From: CAYJEQ01 sp964371155
GTDB lineage: Bacteria; Bacillota; Clostridia; Oscillospirales; Ruminococcaceae
Reading direction: 5' to 3'
NCBI GenBank assembly: GCA_964371155.1
Contig: CAYJLI010000042.1
Span: 1-19,651, forward strand
Length of the DNA stretch: 19,651 nt
The notes under the pieces are model-generated. The model was not told the DNA's origin and made no database searches. It saw only the letters and a list, made by a program, of their open reading frames with translations. Made by a program: the position numbers and the translations under genes. Positions 6,956 through 15,061 of the stretch are shown in pieces; the stretch's first letter is position 1; every line of letters begins with the position of its first letter.

Positions 6956-6982
6956 ATTATCATATAATCACATCTTTGTCAA
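6956..6982 (-). promoter_or_regulatory. Candidate ilv operon promoter
   Basis: On the minus strand TTGACA (6982-6977) is followed after 15 bp by GATAAT (6961-6956). Another TATAAT lies at 6953-6948 but at 23 bp spacing. The region is extremely AT-rich, so the -10 assignment is uncertain. Transcription from here would begin some 50-60 nt before T-box stem I. Confidence 0.5.
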
Positions 6983-7134
6983 GGAAAATGGGATTATTTC
7001 AATTATTTGTATAATTTTATTGGTATTATTATTAAGGCGCACAGCGTTTTGCACAAGCATATGCCACAGCTATAATTCCCACTAAGTTTTCATAAAATGC
7101 CTTCGTGTTACAGGTGATAGCAAATGAAAAGTTA

Positions 7135-7701
7135 TTACGCCTTTTTCCTCACGGAATAACCAAATGTACCAACAGTTTCATCGAGCGAGATATACTGTCC
7201 ATGTGCATAGGAGAGTAAATCAGCCTTCATTATGTCGAGCTTACCCTTTTCATCCACTAAGGATTTATCCACCTGAATGCCTACTATGTCGGCTATAAAC
7301 ATATAATGTGAACCCAGTGGAATAATGTCCTTAACCTTGCACTCAAGGCTTATAGGTGCCTCGGCGATAATTGGAGTTGAAACATTCTTTCCCACTATCG
7401 GTGTTAGGTTCATTTCCTTGAATTTATCAAAATCCTTACCACTTTTCACACCACACCAGTCGCAGGCTCTTAAGAGGGATTTTGGAGTGAGGTTTATAAC
7501 GAATTCACCGCTTTCCTTGATTATGTCAAAGGAATGACGCTCGGGTCTTACAGAAATATATGTCATTGGTGGTTTTGAATTTAAAATACCTGTCCAAGCT
7601 ATGGTGATAATATTTGGCTTTTCTACACTTCCACAGGAAACCATTGCAGGGGGCACGGGCGCAAGCAAACAGCCACCTTCCCAGTATAATTTTTCATTCA
7701 T
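7135..7701 (-). CDS. Flavin reductase family (FMN-binding split-barrel) protein
   Basis: A 188-residue protein of the flavin reductase-like / flavoredoxin superfamily, which binds FMN and in characterised members reduces flavin or transfers electrons. Recognisable blocks are an N-terminal PVPPAMVSCG, then IITIAWTGILNSKPPMTYISVRP where the flavin phosphate binds, ESGEFVINL, and SLECKVKDIIPLGSHYMFIADI near residue 130. The start ATG is preceded by AAGGAG inside the end of the MATE gene, 18 nt after its stop codon, so the two form one unit. The physiological substrate cannot be told. The 3' flank (about 7016-7134) shows no convincing terminator. Confidence 0.88.
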   Translation of the reverse strand: MNEKLYWEGGCLLAPVPPAMVSCGSVEKPNIITIAWTGILNSKPPMTYISVRPERHSFDIIKESGEFVINLTPKSLLRACDWCGVKSGKDFDKFKEMNLTPIVGKNVSTPIIAEAPISLECKVKDIIPLGSHYMFIADIVGIQVDKSLVDEKGKLDIMKADLLSYAHGQYISLDETVGTFGYSVRKKA

Positions 7702-7719
7702 ATAAACTTTCTCCTTATT

Positions 7720-9096
7720 TTAGCTTTTTGTGCTGTCTAAAGGCTTTAAATGCTTAACATCACTATTGTACACTTTTATCATTATTATTGCAATAACAAC
7801 CGAGCTGAAAATTTCTGCAAATGGATAGGCAAACCACACTGCATTCATCCCCCAAATCTTAGAGCCGAAATACGCAAAGGGAAGCAGGGCAACTATTTGT
7901 CTAACCATTGAGGAGGTTAAGCTGTAAAGCCCATATCCAAGTGCTTGATAGAAGGTGGACATTGTAATACCAACTGCGGCAGGAATAAATGCAAGCGAAA
8001 CTATTCGCATTGCAGGCACTCCCACTTCATACATTTCCTCCGTTGCAGAGAATATAGATAGGAGCTCCCTTGGGAATGCTGCAAGTACAATTGCACCTAA
8101 GGTCATTATAGTCAGTCCAAAGAAAAGACCGTTTTTTAACGCACTGAGCAGTCGTTCTTTGTTTTTAGCACCATAGTTATAAGCGAAAATAGGCATAAGC
8201 CCCTGTGTTAAACCAAAAAGCGGCATGAATACAAATGTTTGTAGCTTAAAGTAAATGCCGAGTACGGCAACTGCTGTCTGTGAAAAGCTCATGAGTATGC
8301 CATTTAGCACCACCGTAATAAATGCCGACACCGACTGCATTACCATTGCAGGGAAGCCTACACGATATATTTCAAACACATCGGAGAAGCTAAACTTAAA
8401 GCCTTTTAATTTAGGTTTAGAAGCCACAGGTTTTACTATTATAAAGTAAATGCCCAACACTAAGCCGCAAATTTGTCCTATAACAGTGGCAAGCGCCGCC
8501 CCAAAAACACCGAACTCGGGCATGCCGAAGTAGCCGAAGATGAAAATAGGGTCTAAGATAATATTTATTATAGCACCTATGAGCTGCATATACATGGTGA
8601 GCATCATATGTCCGCTTGATTGGAGTAGTTTTTCTATCACAATCATTACTATATTACCAAAAGAAAAAGCGACCACTGTAAAAGCGTAGTCATATGCCAT
8701 TTGCCGAACAATGGGATTATCCGTCTGTGCATTTATATACCACTCGGTGCCAAATACCGCAAATATCGCAAATAGAAGCCATGAAAGAATACCGAGTATA
8801 ACCGCATGAGTAGCTACATTCCTCGCTCTATCTGTTTCTCCGCTCCCAAGAAGCCTTGCAATATAGGAAGAAGCACCTATCCCAGTGCCTGTGGATACCG
8901 CTATTAATAATGTCTGCAATGGGAATACGAGCGCAAGGGCAGTGAGGGCATCCTCGCCAATTCTTGCTACGAATATGCTGTCTACTATATTATACATAGC
9001 GATTACAAGCATTGAAAAAATTGTTGGGAGGGACATTGATATAATAAGCCCCCTCATAGGTGCATTACCAAGCTTTAAATGTGTACTATTATCCAT
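7720..9096 (-). CDS. MATE family efflux transporter
   Basis: A 458-residue multi-pass membrane protein with about twelve hydrophobic segments in two halves, as in multidrug and toxin extrusion transporters that export cations or drugs in exchange for Na+ or H+. The N-terminal segment (LIISMSLPTIFSMLVIAMYN, then IVDSIFVARIGEDALTALAL) is the hallmark start of clostridial MATE proteins. The half-repeat begins around residue 240 (VGFPAMVMQSVSAFITVVLN), with LTQGLMPIFAYNYGAK in the second half. ATG is preceded by AAAGGAG, and a clear promoter lies at 9140-9168. It is the first gene of a pair with the flavin reductase-like gene. The exported compound is unknown. Confidence 0.93.
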   Translation of the reverse strand: MDNSTHLKLGNAPMRGLIISMSLPTIFSMLVIAMYNIVDSIFVARIGEDALTALALVFPLQTLLIAVSTGTGIGASSYIARLLGSGETDRARNVATHAVILGILSWLLFAIFAVFGTEWYINAQTDNPIVRQMAYDYAFTVVAFSFGNIVMIVIEKLLQSSGHMMLTMYMQLIGAIINIILDPIFIFGYFGMPEFGVFGAALATVIGQICGLVLGIYFIIVKPVASKPKLKGFKFSFSDVFEIYRVGFPAMVMQSVSAFITVVLNGILMSFSQTAVAVLGIYFKLQTFVFMPLFGLTQGLMPIFAYNYGAKNKERLLSALKNGLFFGLTIMTLGAIVLAAFPRELLSIFSATEEMYEVGVPAMRIVSLAFIPAAVGITMSTFYQALGYGLYSLTSSMVRQIVALLPFAYFGSKIWGMNAVWFAYPFAEIFSSVVIAIIMIKVYNSDVKHLKPLDSTKS

Positions 9097-9139
9097 AAAT
9101 CTCCTTTAAAAAATCATACATTAATAATTAAATCAGCTT

Positions 9140-9168
9140 ATTATACTATAATAAAATATATTATGCAA
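9140..9168 (-). promoter_or_regulatory. Promoter of the MATE-flavin reductase unit
   Basis: On the minus strand TTGCAT (9168-9163), 17 bp, TATAAT (9145-9140), then about 43 bp to the MATE ATG. A perfect -10 and ideal spacing fit a housekeeping sigma factor. Confidence 0.7.
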
Positions 9169-9337
9169 CAAAATAACAAACATGTGTGCGGCAGTATAGC
9201 CTATTTGCTTTTTATGTATTGCGTAGTCGGTTGAGGCAGAGGATATATGGAGATACCTCTTTAAACCAATTTTACACTCAACTTTTAAATCAAAACAAAT
9301 TACCTCTAAAATTTACCCACAAAATGATTATCGGCTA

Positions 9338-9366
9338 TTGACAAAAGTACTCCATATGTATATAAT
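9338..9366 (+). promoter_or_regulatory. Promoter of yceD-rpmF
   Basis: TTGACA (9338-9343), exactly 17 bp, TATAAT (9361-9366): both hexamers match the consensus. The remainder of the 345-bp spacer between the MATE gene and yceD shows a weak AGAGG/CCTCT inverted repeat near 9240-9260 and no further gene. Confidence 0.85.
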
Positions 9367-9386
9367 ACTTAAGTAACCTTTGCATT

Positions 9387-9409
9387 AAGGGGTAATTACG
9401 CCCTTTTTT
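9387..9409 (+). terminator. Small terminator-like hairpin right after the yceD promoter
   Basis: AAGGG (9387-9391) pairs with CCCTT (9401-9405), with an internal GTAA/TTAC, and TTTTTT (9404-9409) follows. It would sit about 15-35 nt from the transcription start. The stem is short (5-7 bp), so it may act as a weak attenuator or pause rather than a full terminator. Confidence 0.4.
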
Positions 9410-9441
9410 GTCGGCTAATCTTTTTTAGGTCAGGTGTCAGT

Positions 9442-9939
9442 ATGGTTTTAGATCTTAATCGCCTCTTTGAGGTGGAGGGTGAGAGCGTAATAATTGATTA
9501 CAGTCTCAACCTTTCATATGTGGAACATTGGGGAACAAAGCCCTTTAGCCAGCCGATATCCATAAAAGGAAAAGCGGAAAATCGCACTGGAATAGTTACA
9601 CTCGACTACTCCGCAAACTTCTCCGCAGACCTTATTTGTGACCGCTGCCTTTGTGAAGTTCACAGAGATTACAGTCCAAAATTTACGCATAAATTAGTAA
9701 GAGAGCTGTTTAACGATGATCCCGAGAGCGAATATATAGTAGCTGAGGGTGGAATTCTTAACTTAAGCGAGCTTCTCACAGGTGATTTAATACTTAATCT
9801 TCCTGTGAAAAATTTATGCAATGAAGACTGCAAGGGTTTATGCCTAAAATGCGGTGAGAACTTAAATGAAACGCAGTGCGGTTGCAGTACTAAAGAAGTT
9901 GACCCAAGGCTTGCAAAGCTTTTGACTTTGCTTGATTAA
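9442..9939 (+). CDS. yceD: YceD family protein (DUF177)
   Basis: A 165-residue member of the YceD/DUF177 family, nearly always encoded just before ribosomal protein L32 and linked to 23S rRNA accumulation or ribosome assembly; the molecular activity is not established. Cysteine clusters typical of the family are visible: C66-x2-C69 and the C-terminal C126-x3-C130, C134-x2-C137, C146-x-C148 (CKGLCLKCGENLN), probably a metal site. The RBS is weak (AGGTCAGG). It lies 119 nt upstream of rpmF in the same orientation with no terminator between. Confidence 0.93.
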   Translation: MVLDLNRLFEVEGESVIIDYSLNLSYVEHWGTKPFSQPISIKGKAENRTGIVTLDYSANFSADLICDRCLCEVHRDYSPKFTHKLVRELFNDDPESEYIVAEGGILNLSELLTGDLILNLPVKNLCNEDCKGLCLKCGENLNETQCGCSTKEVDPRLAKLLTLLD

Positions 9940-10058
9940 GAATTCTTTTACAGGGTATTATCTAAGTGATACCATATAGAGAAAATTTCTCGGCTTGTGG
10001 CATTATGATGTTATCCTTATAAAAAAAGTATAAATTATATAATAAAGGAGGTGCTGAC

Positions 10059-10247
10059 ATGGCAGTACCAAAGAGAAAAGTGTCGAGAGCACGCAGAGAT
10101 AAAAGACGTTCCAATGTTTGGAAACTTGATGCACCTGCTTTTTCAAAGTGCAGTCATTGCGGAGAGCTAAAAACTCCACACAGAGTTTGTGGTAGTTGTG
10201 GTTTCTACAAAGGCAGAGAAGTAATTAAAATGGATGACGCTGAGTAA
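10059..10247 (+). CDS. rpmF: 50S ribosomal protein L32
   Basis: A 62-residue basic protein beginning AVPKRKVSRARRDKRRS, the signature N-terminus of L32, followed by a zinc ribbon with four cysteines (Cys31, Cys34, Cys44, Cys47; C+ paralogue). It is preceded by a very strong AAAGGAGGTG. The upstream 119 nt contain a GGTAT/ATACC inverted repeat and a GAGAAA/TTTCTC palindrome that might be leader structure. A strong terminator follows, so yceD-rpmF forms a closed unit and is not linked here to the fatty acid genes (plsX, fabH) that follow it in many other bacteria. Confidence 0.98.
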   Translation: MAVPKRKVSRARRDKRRSNVWKLDAPAFSKCSHCGELKTPHRVCGSCGFYKGREVIKMDDAE

Positions 10248-10279
10248 TCAGTATTATCTATAAAAGGTGTGTAAAGTAC

Positions 10280-10310
10280 GGAGGTGGAGCAGGTATCCAC
10301 CTCTCTTTTT
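10280..10310 (+). terminator. Rho-independent terminator of yceD-rpmF
   Basis: GAGGTGGA (10281-10288) pairs with TCCACCTC (10296-10303) around a 7-nt loop, followed by TCTTTTT-type T-rich sequence to 10310. Confidence 0.85.
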
Positions 10311-10428
10311 CACTTTGAGGATATTCGTTTGATTATATTTCCATATTTGTGTGATGCTTGAAAGTTATAGGGGCAGGGCGATGTGGAAAATTCTCTTAAG
10401 GGCATTTAGATAACAAGGAGGCAAAGCT

Positions 10429-11751
10429 GTGGCTGTAAAGATAGACGGAGTAGAAAAAAATTCTTTAGCTGAAAAAGTCGGGATAAAGGCTGAGGATACA
10501 CTCATATCTATAAACGGAAATGAAATAAACGATTTACTTGACTATCGCTTTTATATGACCGATAAAAAGCTCGATATTTTGTGTGAGAGTGGAAGTTTTA
10601 GTATTGAAAAGTCGGAATATGACGATATCGGAATAGAGTTTGATACCTATCTTATGGACAAAAAGCATTCCTGCAAAAATGCTTGCATCTTCTGTTTTGT
10701 GGATCAGATGCCTCCCAATATGAGGGAGAGCCTCTATTTTAAGGACGACGATGAAAGACTATCCTTTTTATTTGGAAACTACATCTCACTCACCAATCTA
10801 AACGATGCCGAAGTGGATAGAATAATCAAAATGAGAATTAGTCCAATAAATATTTCGGTGCACACTACAAACCCCGATTTAAGAGTAAAAATGATGAAGA
10901 ACCCACGCTCGGGCGAGGTGCTCTCATACATAAAAAAATTCGCAGATGCAGATATAAAGATAAATACACAGCTTGTACTATGTCCTGATTACAACGATGG
11001 CGAAGAGCTAAAACGCAGTTTAAATGATTTAGGAGAGCTATATCCAGGTGTGCAGAGCATTGCCTGTGTGCCGGTGGGGCTTACAAAATACAGGGACAAG
11101 CTCGCATATATAAAGCCATATGAAAAAGATAATGCTTCACAGGCGATAGATATTATAGAAGAATTTGCCGAGAAGATGACTAAAAAGCATGGGGAACGCT
11201 TTGCATATCCCTCGGATGAACTTTTTTTAAGAGCGGAGAGGGAGCTTCCCGACTACGACTACTACGGCGAGTTTAACCAACTTGAAAACGGAGTGGGACT
11301 GCTAACATTGCTCCTTGCTGAATTTGAGGATGCCTGCGCCATGGCGAACGACTTTGATAAAGAGCGAACAGTGTCGATAGCCACAGGGGTGGACGCTTAT
11401 CCATATATCCTATCCTGCGCAAATAAGGCTATGGAGATATATGGGGGGCTAAAAGTTAGTGTATATGCTATAAAAAATGAATATTTCGGTGAGAGCATAA
11501 CTGTCACAGGACTGCTCACCGCTACCGATATAATAAAACAGCTAAAAGGCAAAGAGCTCGGCGAAGAGCTCATAATTACATCTTCGATGCTAAAGCATGA
11601 AGAGGATAAATTTTTAGATGATTACACAGTGGAAGAGCTCACTAAAGAGCTTGGCACGGCAGTGAACATAATTGATCCCGACGGCTTTGAGCTTTTGGGG
11701 GCAATGATTGGTGAAGAAGATATCTATGGATATGATAAGGATGAAGCCTAA
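10429..11751 (+). CDS. PDZ-like / radical SAM DUF512 protein
   Basis: A 440-residue protein with an N-terminal PDZ-like segment (about 1-60, GVEKNSLAEKVGIKAEDTLI) followed at once by Cys82-x3-Cys86-x2-Cys89 (SCKNACIFCF), the [4Fe-4S]/S-adenosylmethionine motif of radical SAM enzymes. The C-terminal half (from about 260) is the DUF512 domain, with ATGVDAYPYI and VTGLLTATDI. The family is widespread in Clostridia and commonly sits next to der; its substrate is unknown. The GTG start is supported by AAGGAGG 7 bases upstream. I see no convincing promoter in the 118 bp after the rpmF terminator. The gene ends 85 nt before der in the same orientation. Confidence 0.9.
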   Translation: MAVKIDGVEKNSLAEKVGIKAEDTLISINGNEINDLLDYRFYMTDKKLDILCESGSFSIEKSEYDDIGIEFDTYLMDKKHSCKNACIFCFVDQMPPNMRESLYFKDDDERLSFLFGNYISLTNLNDAEVDRIIKMRISPINISVHTTNPDLRVKMMKNPRSGEVLSYIKKFADADIKINTQLVLCPDYNDGEELKRSLNDLGELYPGVQSIACVPVGLTKYRDKLAYIKPYEKDNASQAIDIIEEFAEKMTKKHGERFAYPSDELFLRAERELPDYDYYGEFNQLENGVGLLTLLLAEFEDACAMANDFDKERTVSIATGVDAYPYILSCANKAMEIYGGLKVSVYAIKNEYFGESITVTGLLTATDIIKQLKGKELGEELIITSSMLKHEEDKFLDDYTVEELTKELGTAVNIIDPDGFELLGAMIGEEDIYGYDKDEA

Positions 11752-11836
11752 TTTTCATTTATTTATAGACATGGGTAAAATACAGTATAATTTAATTCAT
11801 AGTATAATTAACATTTAAATTAAGGAGGTGAAAGAT

Positions 11837-13165
11837 ATGCGACCGATAGTAGCAGTAGTAGGAAGACCGAATGTGGGCAAGTCCACTTTGTTTAACAAGC
11901 TCATAGGTGAGCGTCTTTCGATAGTGGAGGACACTCCGGGTGTTACAAGGGATAGAATTTATGCGCCATGCGAATGGCTAAATAAAGAAGTAATGCTCGT
12001 TGATACAGGCGGTATAGAGCCGTACAGTGACGATGTTATACTCTCGCAGATGCGCCGTCAGGCACAGCTTGCGATAGATAGCGCAGAGGTAATAATTTTT
12101 GTGGTGGACATACACACAGGCATCACAGCAACCGACCACGAAGTTGGGGTTATGCTTATTAAAAGCGGTAAACCAATAGTGCTCTGTGTAAATAAGGTGG
12201 ATAGACTTGGTGACCCACCTGCCGATTTTTATGAGTTTTACAATCTCGGTATGGGCGACCCGATAGGGGTTTCCTCAGTGCATGGACATGGCACGGGTGA
12301 CCTTTTAGATGCGGTGTATGAGCATATTGATTTTGATAATGTCGACGATTACGCCGAAGACTTTACAAAAGTAGCCATTATAGGCAAGCCGAATGTGGGT
12401 AAATCCTCGCTGATAAACTTCCTCACAGGCAGTGACAGGGCGATAGTTTCCGATATTGCAGGCACTACCCGTGATGCGGTGGACAGTGTAATAGAAAACG
12501 ATTATGGTAAATATGTGTTTATAGACACTGCTGGAATACGCAGAAAGGCGAGGGTGCACGAAGCCATTGAGCATTATAGTGTGCTTAGAGCCTATATGGC
12601 GGTGGACAGAGCCGATGTCTGCGTAATTATGATTGACGCAGAAGTGGGCTTCACCGAGCAGGACTCCAAAATAGCAGGATATGCGCATGAACAGGGCAAG
12701 GGCTGTATTGTGGCTGTGAATAAATGGGATGCCATTGAAAAAGACAACCACACAATGAATGAATACCTAAAAACGCTTAAAGAGGACTTCTCATTTATGT
12801 CCTATGTGCCATTTATATTCATTTCAGCTAAGACTGGGCAGCGTGTAAATAAGCTTTATGAGCTTATAAATACAGTATCGCAAAATAATGCAATGAGAAT
12901 AAGCACCGGTACATTAAACGACATTCTCTCATATGCAACTGCAAGGGTACAGCCACCGTCCGACAAAGGCAGAAGACTTAAAATCTATTATATGACACAA
13001 GCTTCAACCAAACCACCGACCTTTGTGTTTTTTGTAAATAGGGCGGATTTATTCCACTTTTCCTATCAGAGATATTTAGAAAATCAGATAAGGGAAGCAT
13101 TTGCACTCGAGGGCACACCTGTGCGCTTTATTGTAAGGGAAAAGGACAGAACGGATACAAAATAA
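11837..13165 (+). CDS. der: Ribosome biogenesis GTPase Der (EngA)
   Basis: Essential GTPase with two tandem G domains that acts in 50S subunit assembly. The first domain has G1 GRPNVGKS (9-16), G3 DTGG (56-59) and G4 NKVD (119-122). The second has G1 GKPNVGKS (183-190), G3 DTAG (230-233) and G4 NKWD (295-298). A KH-like C-terminal domain binds RNA. I place the start at the ATG (11837, 442 aa), 8 bases after AAGGAGG; a GTG at 11828 overlaps that RBS and is unlikely. Two TATAAT-like boxes (11786-11791 and 11803-11808) lie in the spacer without good -35 elements, so a der-specific promoter is possible but unproven. Confidence 0.98.
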   Translation: MRPIVAVVGRPNVGKSTLFNKLIGERLSIVEDTPGVTRDRIYAPCEWLNKEVMLVDTGGIEPYSDDVILSQMRRQAQLAIDSAEVIIFVVDIHTGITATDHEVGVMLIKSGKPIVLCVNKVDRLGDPPADFYEFYNLGMGDPIGVSSVHGHGTGDLLDAVYEHIDFDNVDDYAEDFTKVAIIGKPNVGKSSLINFLTGSDRAIVSDIAGTTRDAVDSVIENDYGKYVFIDTAGIRRKARVHEAIEHYSVLRAYMAVDRADVCVIMIDAEVGFTEQDSKIAGYAHEQGKGCIVAVNKWDAIEKDNHTMNEYLKTLKEDFSFMSYVPFIFISAKTGQRVNKLYELINTVSQNNAMRISTGTLNDILSYATARVQPPSDKGRRLKIYYMTQASTKPPTFVFFVNRADLFHFSYQRYLENQIREAFALEGTPVRFIVREKDRTDTK

Positions 13166-13172
13166 TTAATTT

Positions 13173-13220
13173 AGAGGGATATTTCATAGCCGGATGGCTA
13201 TGAAGTATCCCTCATTTTTT
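13173..13220 (+). terminator. Rho-independent terminator after der
   Basis: GAGGGATATTTCATAGCC (13174-13191) pairs with GGCTATGAAGTATCCCTC (13196-13213), an 18-bp stem with one G-U pair and a 4-nt loop, followed by TTTTTT (13215-13220). Confidence 0.95.
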
Positions 13221-13565
13221 AAGTGTTTATATATCGAAATAATAAGCGAATATTAAAAATACTGCGTGGAGATGATTTTGTATATGATAATTATATATGT
13301 CCTCACATAACAAAATTAGCAGCTGCATTTTATTTTTAACGATGATGAATATTACAACTAAGGCTATTGCAGATTGGATGGAATGGAGAAATTGCCGTGG
13401 AATATGGAAAAATCAAGAAATTTAGTTAGTATGTAAGGTGATGATGTCGATATAAGATTAAAGAAGTGTGCTTATGAAAATTATCATAAACACTTTTGTG
13501 AATTTAAAAAGAAACATCTACCAAAAATAATATCACACAAATATTAGCTGAAAGGAATTTTGCAT
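13221..13565. other. Gene-poor spacer, possibly a decayed coding remnant
   Basis: This 345-bp stretch has no intact gene. On the plus strand coding-like fragments appear in different frames: a short ORF (13342-13425) containing ADWMEWRNCRGIWKNQEI, then in another frame about 13439-13546 GDDVDIRLKKCAYENYHKHF and further lysine-rich residues to a stop. They have no RBS and are broken by stops, so a degraded gene is possible, but the composition could also be chance. The last bases hold AAAGGA, the RBS of the lipoprotein gene. Confidence 0.3.
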
Positions 13566-14870
13566 ATGAAAAAAGTAAAATTACTCCTACCATTGATTAT
13601 CTTATCCATAGTGATGTCCGCTTGTGCGGATTTAGATAGCGCTTCTTCCTCATCACAGCCATCCGATAGCCAAGTCCCTGAAGATAGTCAAAGCTCCACT
13701 ATTCCTGCCGCTGAGGAAAGCATGGATGATGGGCTTCCAAGTATGTCCGAGGAAAACAGTGCCCTATATGATAAATATTTTGCAAAGCTTTATATAACCG
13801 GTATTTTTAGCCGCAATTTTACACCATATAGCACCAATGAGCTTTTAGAGCATGATGGAATTATGCTATTAGCGATTACGGATATTATAAATCAAGAGGA
13901 AATAAAGCAAAATGATTATTATGTAAAATTTGATGGAATTCCTAAAGATTTAGTGACTGATACAATCACCAAGATGCTACCTATTACAGAGGATGTAATC
14001 ACAGACACACTGAGCGATAATTACAATAGCGAAAAAGAATCATATGCGTATCTGGGAGGGCTTGGTGGTGGCCCAAGCAATATAATCGTTACAGGCAGTA
14101 AGGAGGGGGCAAATGATACCCTGTTCATCTATTATACTTGGTATATTTGGGATGAATTTGCCGACCCGCCGAGGTTTACCGAAGGAGAGAGCAAGGCGTT
14201 AGTTGTTGATAATAGCAGTGAAGCTGTGCGCTATCTTGCTAATTTAGAGGATTATTTTACCCCTGCAACCGACACTCAAATTGAGCTAAATTATGGTGAT
14301 ATGGAAATTATCGGTGATGCAAAAGAGGATGTAGATTTCCTCACCGATGAGCAGTGGGAATTATTTGATGACGGCATGTCTAAAATACTGGAGTATGCAT
14401 ATTTGCCAGGATATGATGCTAAGTACGACTATATAATGGAGGATGCCCAAGGAGAAACCATAGAGAGAAATGATATTTTATACCTTGGATATAGAGGTGT
14501 GTTTTACAGGGATTATAACGATTTTTACGAGCAGATGACCAGTGTGTTCACCGACGATTTTTTTCAAATTCTAAACACTATGTACGGTATGACTACATAT
14601 ATAAATAATGATGGAAACCTATATCATGCCGACACTGCAGGAGCGGGCGACCCCACTTGGCTATGGTACCTTGACAGATACGAGCTTGTATCCGCTGATG
14701 AAGAAAAGATAGAATTTAATGTAGTGAGCTATTATGCAGATGATTTTGTGACCTTAGAAGCTAATTTACTACCGATAAGCTATAAGAAAAGCAGTGTTAT
14801 AATGATAAACACAGAAGATGGTTGGAGAATAGAGCATTTATCGCCCTCCCATCTTCCACTTCCGATATAG
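13566..14870 (+). CDS. Predicted lipoprotein of unknown function
   Basis: A 434-residue protein with a short positive N-terminus, a hydrophobic stretch and a lipobox-like SAC (MKKVKLLLPLIILSIVMSAC), predicting processing at Cys20 and lipid anchoring outside the membrane. A Ser/Pro/Glu-rich linker (about 25-55) follows, then a long acidic, aromatic-rich globular part containing a possible tandem arrangement: segments with TDTITKMLPITEDVI and later FYEQMTSVFTDDFFQIL look like IseA-type or unannotated extracellular folds, but I cannot assign a family. The ATG at 13566 has AAAGGA 9 bases upstream; a TTG two codons earlier is less likely. Single-gene unit between two terminators. I see no catalytic motif. 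Confidence 0.8.
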   Translation: MKKVKLLLPLIILSIVMSACADLDSASSSSQPSDSQVPEDSQSSTIPAAEESMDDGLPSMSEENSALYDKYFAKLYITGIFSRNFTPYSTNELLEHDGIMLLAITDIINQEEIKQNDYYVKFDGIPKDLVTDTITKMLPITEDVITDTLSDNYNSEKESYAYLGGLGGGPSNIIVTGSKEGANDTLFIYYTWYIWDEFADPPRFTEGESKALVVDNSSEAVRYLANLEDYFTPATDTQIELNYGDMEIIGDAKEDVDFLTDEQWELFDDGMSKILEYAYLPGYDAKYDYIMEDAQGETIERNDILYLGYRGVFYRDYNDFYEQMTSVFTDDFFQILNTMYGMTTYINNDGNLYHADTAGAGDPTWLWYLDRYELVSADEEKIEFNVVSYYADDFVTLEANLLPISYKKSSVIMINTEDGWRIEHLSPSHLPLPI

Positions 14871-14940
14871 TGCACTGCAAAAACCCGATAGATAATCGAA
14901 GCTTAACCCACTATGAATGACTGCAAATGCAAGCAAATAA

Positions 14941-14968
14941 AAACTGCCATATTTTATGGCAGTTTTTT
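14941..14968 (+). terminator. Hairpin terminator between the lipoprotein and transporter genes
   Basis: AACTGCCATA (14942-14951) pairs with TATGGCAGTT (14955-14964), loop TTT, then TTTTTT (14963-14968). On the minus strand the same stem is followed by TTTTTATTT, so it may also end transcription of the convergent transporter gene. Confidence 0.9.
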
Positions 14969-15061
14969 AGGTTCTATATCAATTTATGGGACAAAATTCT
15001 ATAAGGCATACAGCAGAACTTTTATTATATAGCCTTTTTATACTAAATAATAGTAGCTTTA

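Noticed and set aside
6893..6960. AT-only repeats (TATATA-like) upstream of the T-box as a possible origin or repeat element
   Set aside because: Simple AT-rich promoter DNA without repeated longer motifs, DnaA boxes or iterons.
11828..11836. GTG start of Der three codons upstream
   Set aside because: The GTG is part of the AAGGAGGTG ribosome binding site; the ATG at 11837 has ideal spacing and gives the family's usual N-terminus.
12305..12751. 148-residue minus-strand ORF inside der
   Set aside because: Shadow of the conserved second G domain of Der; no RBS or family resemblance.
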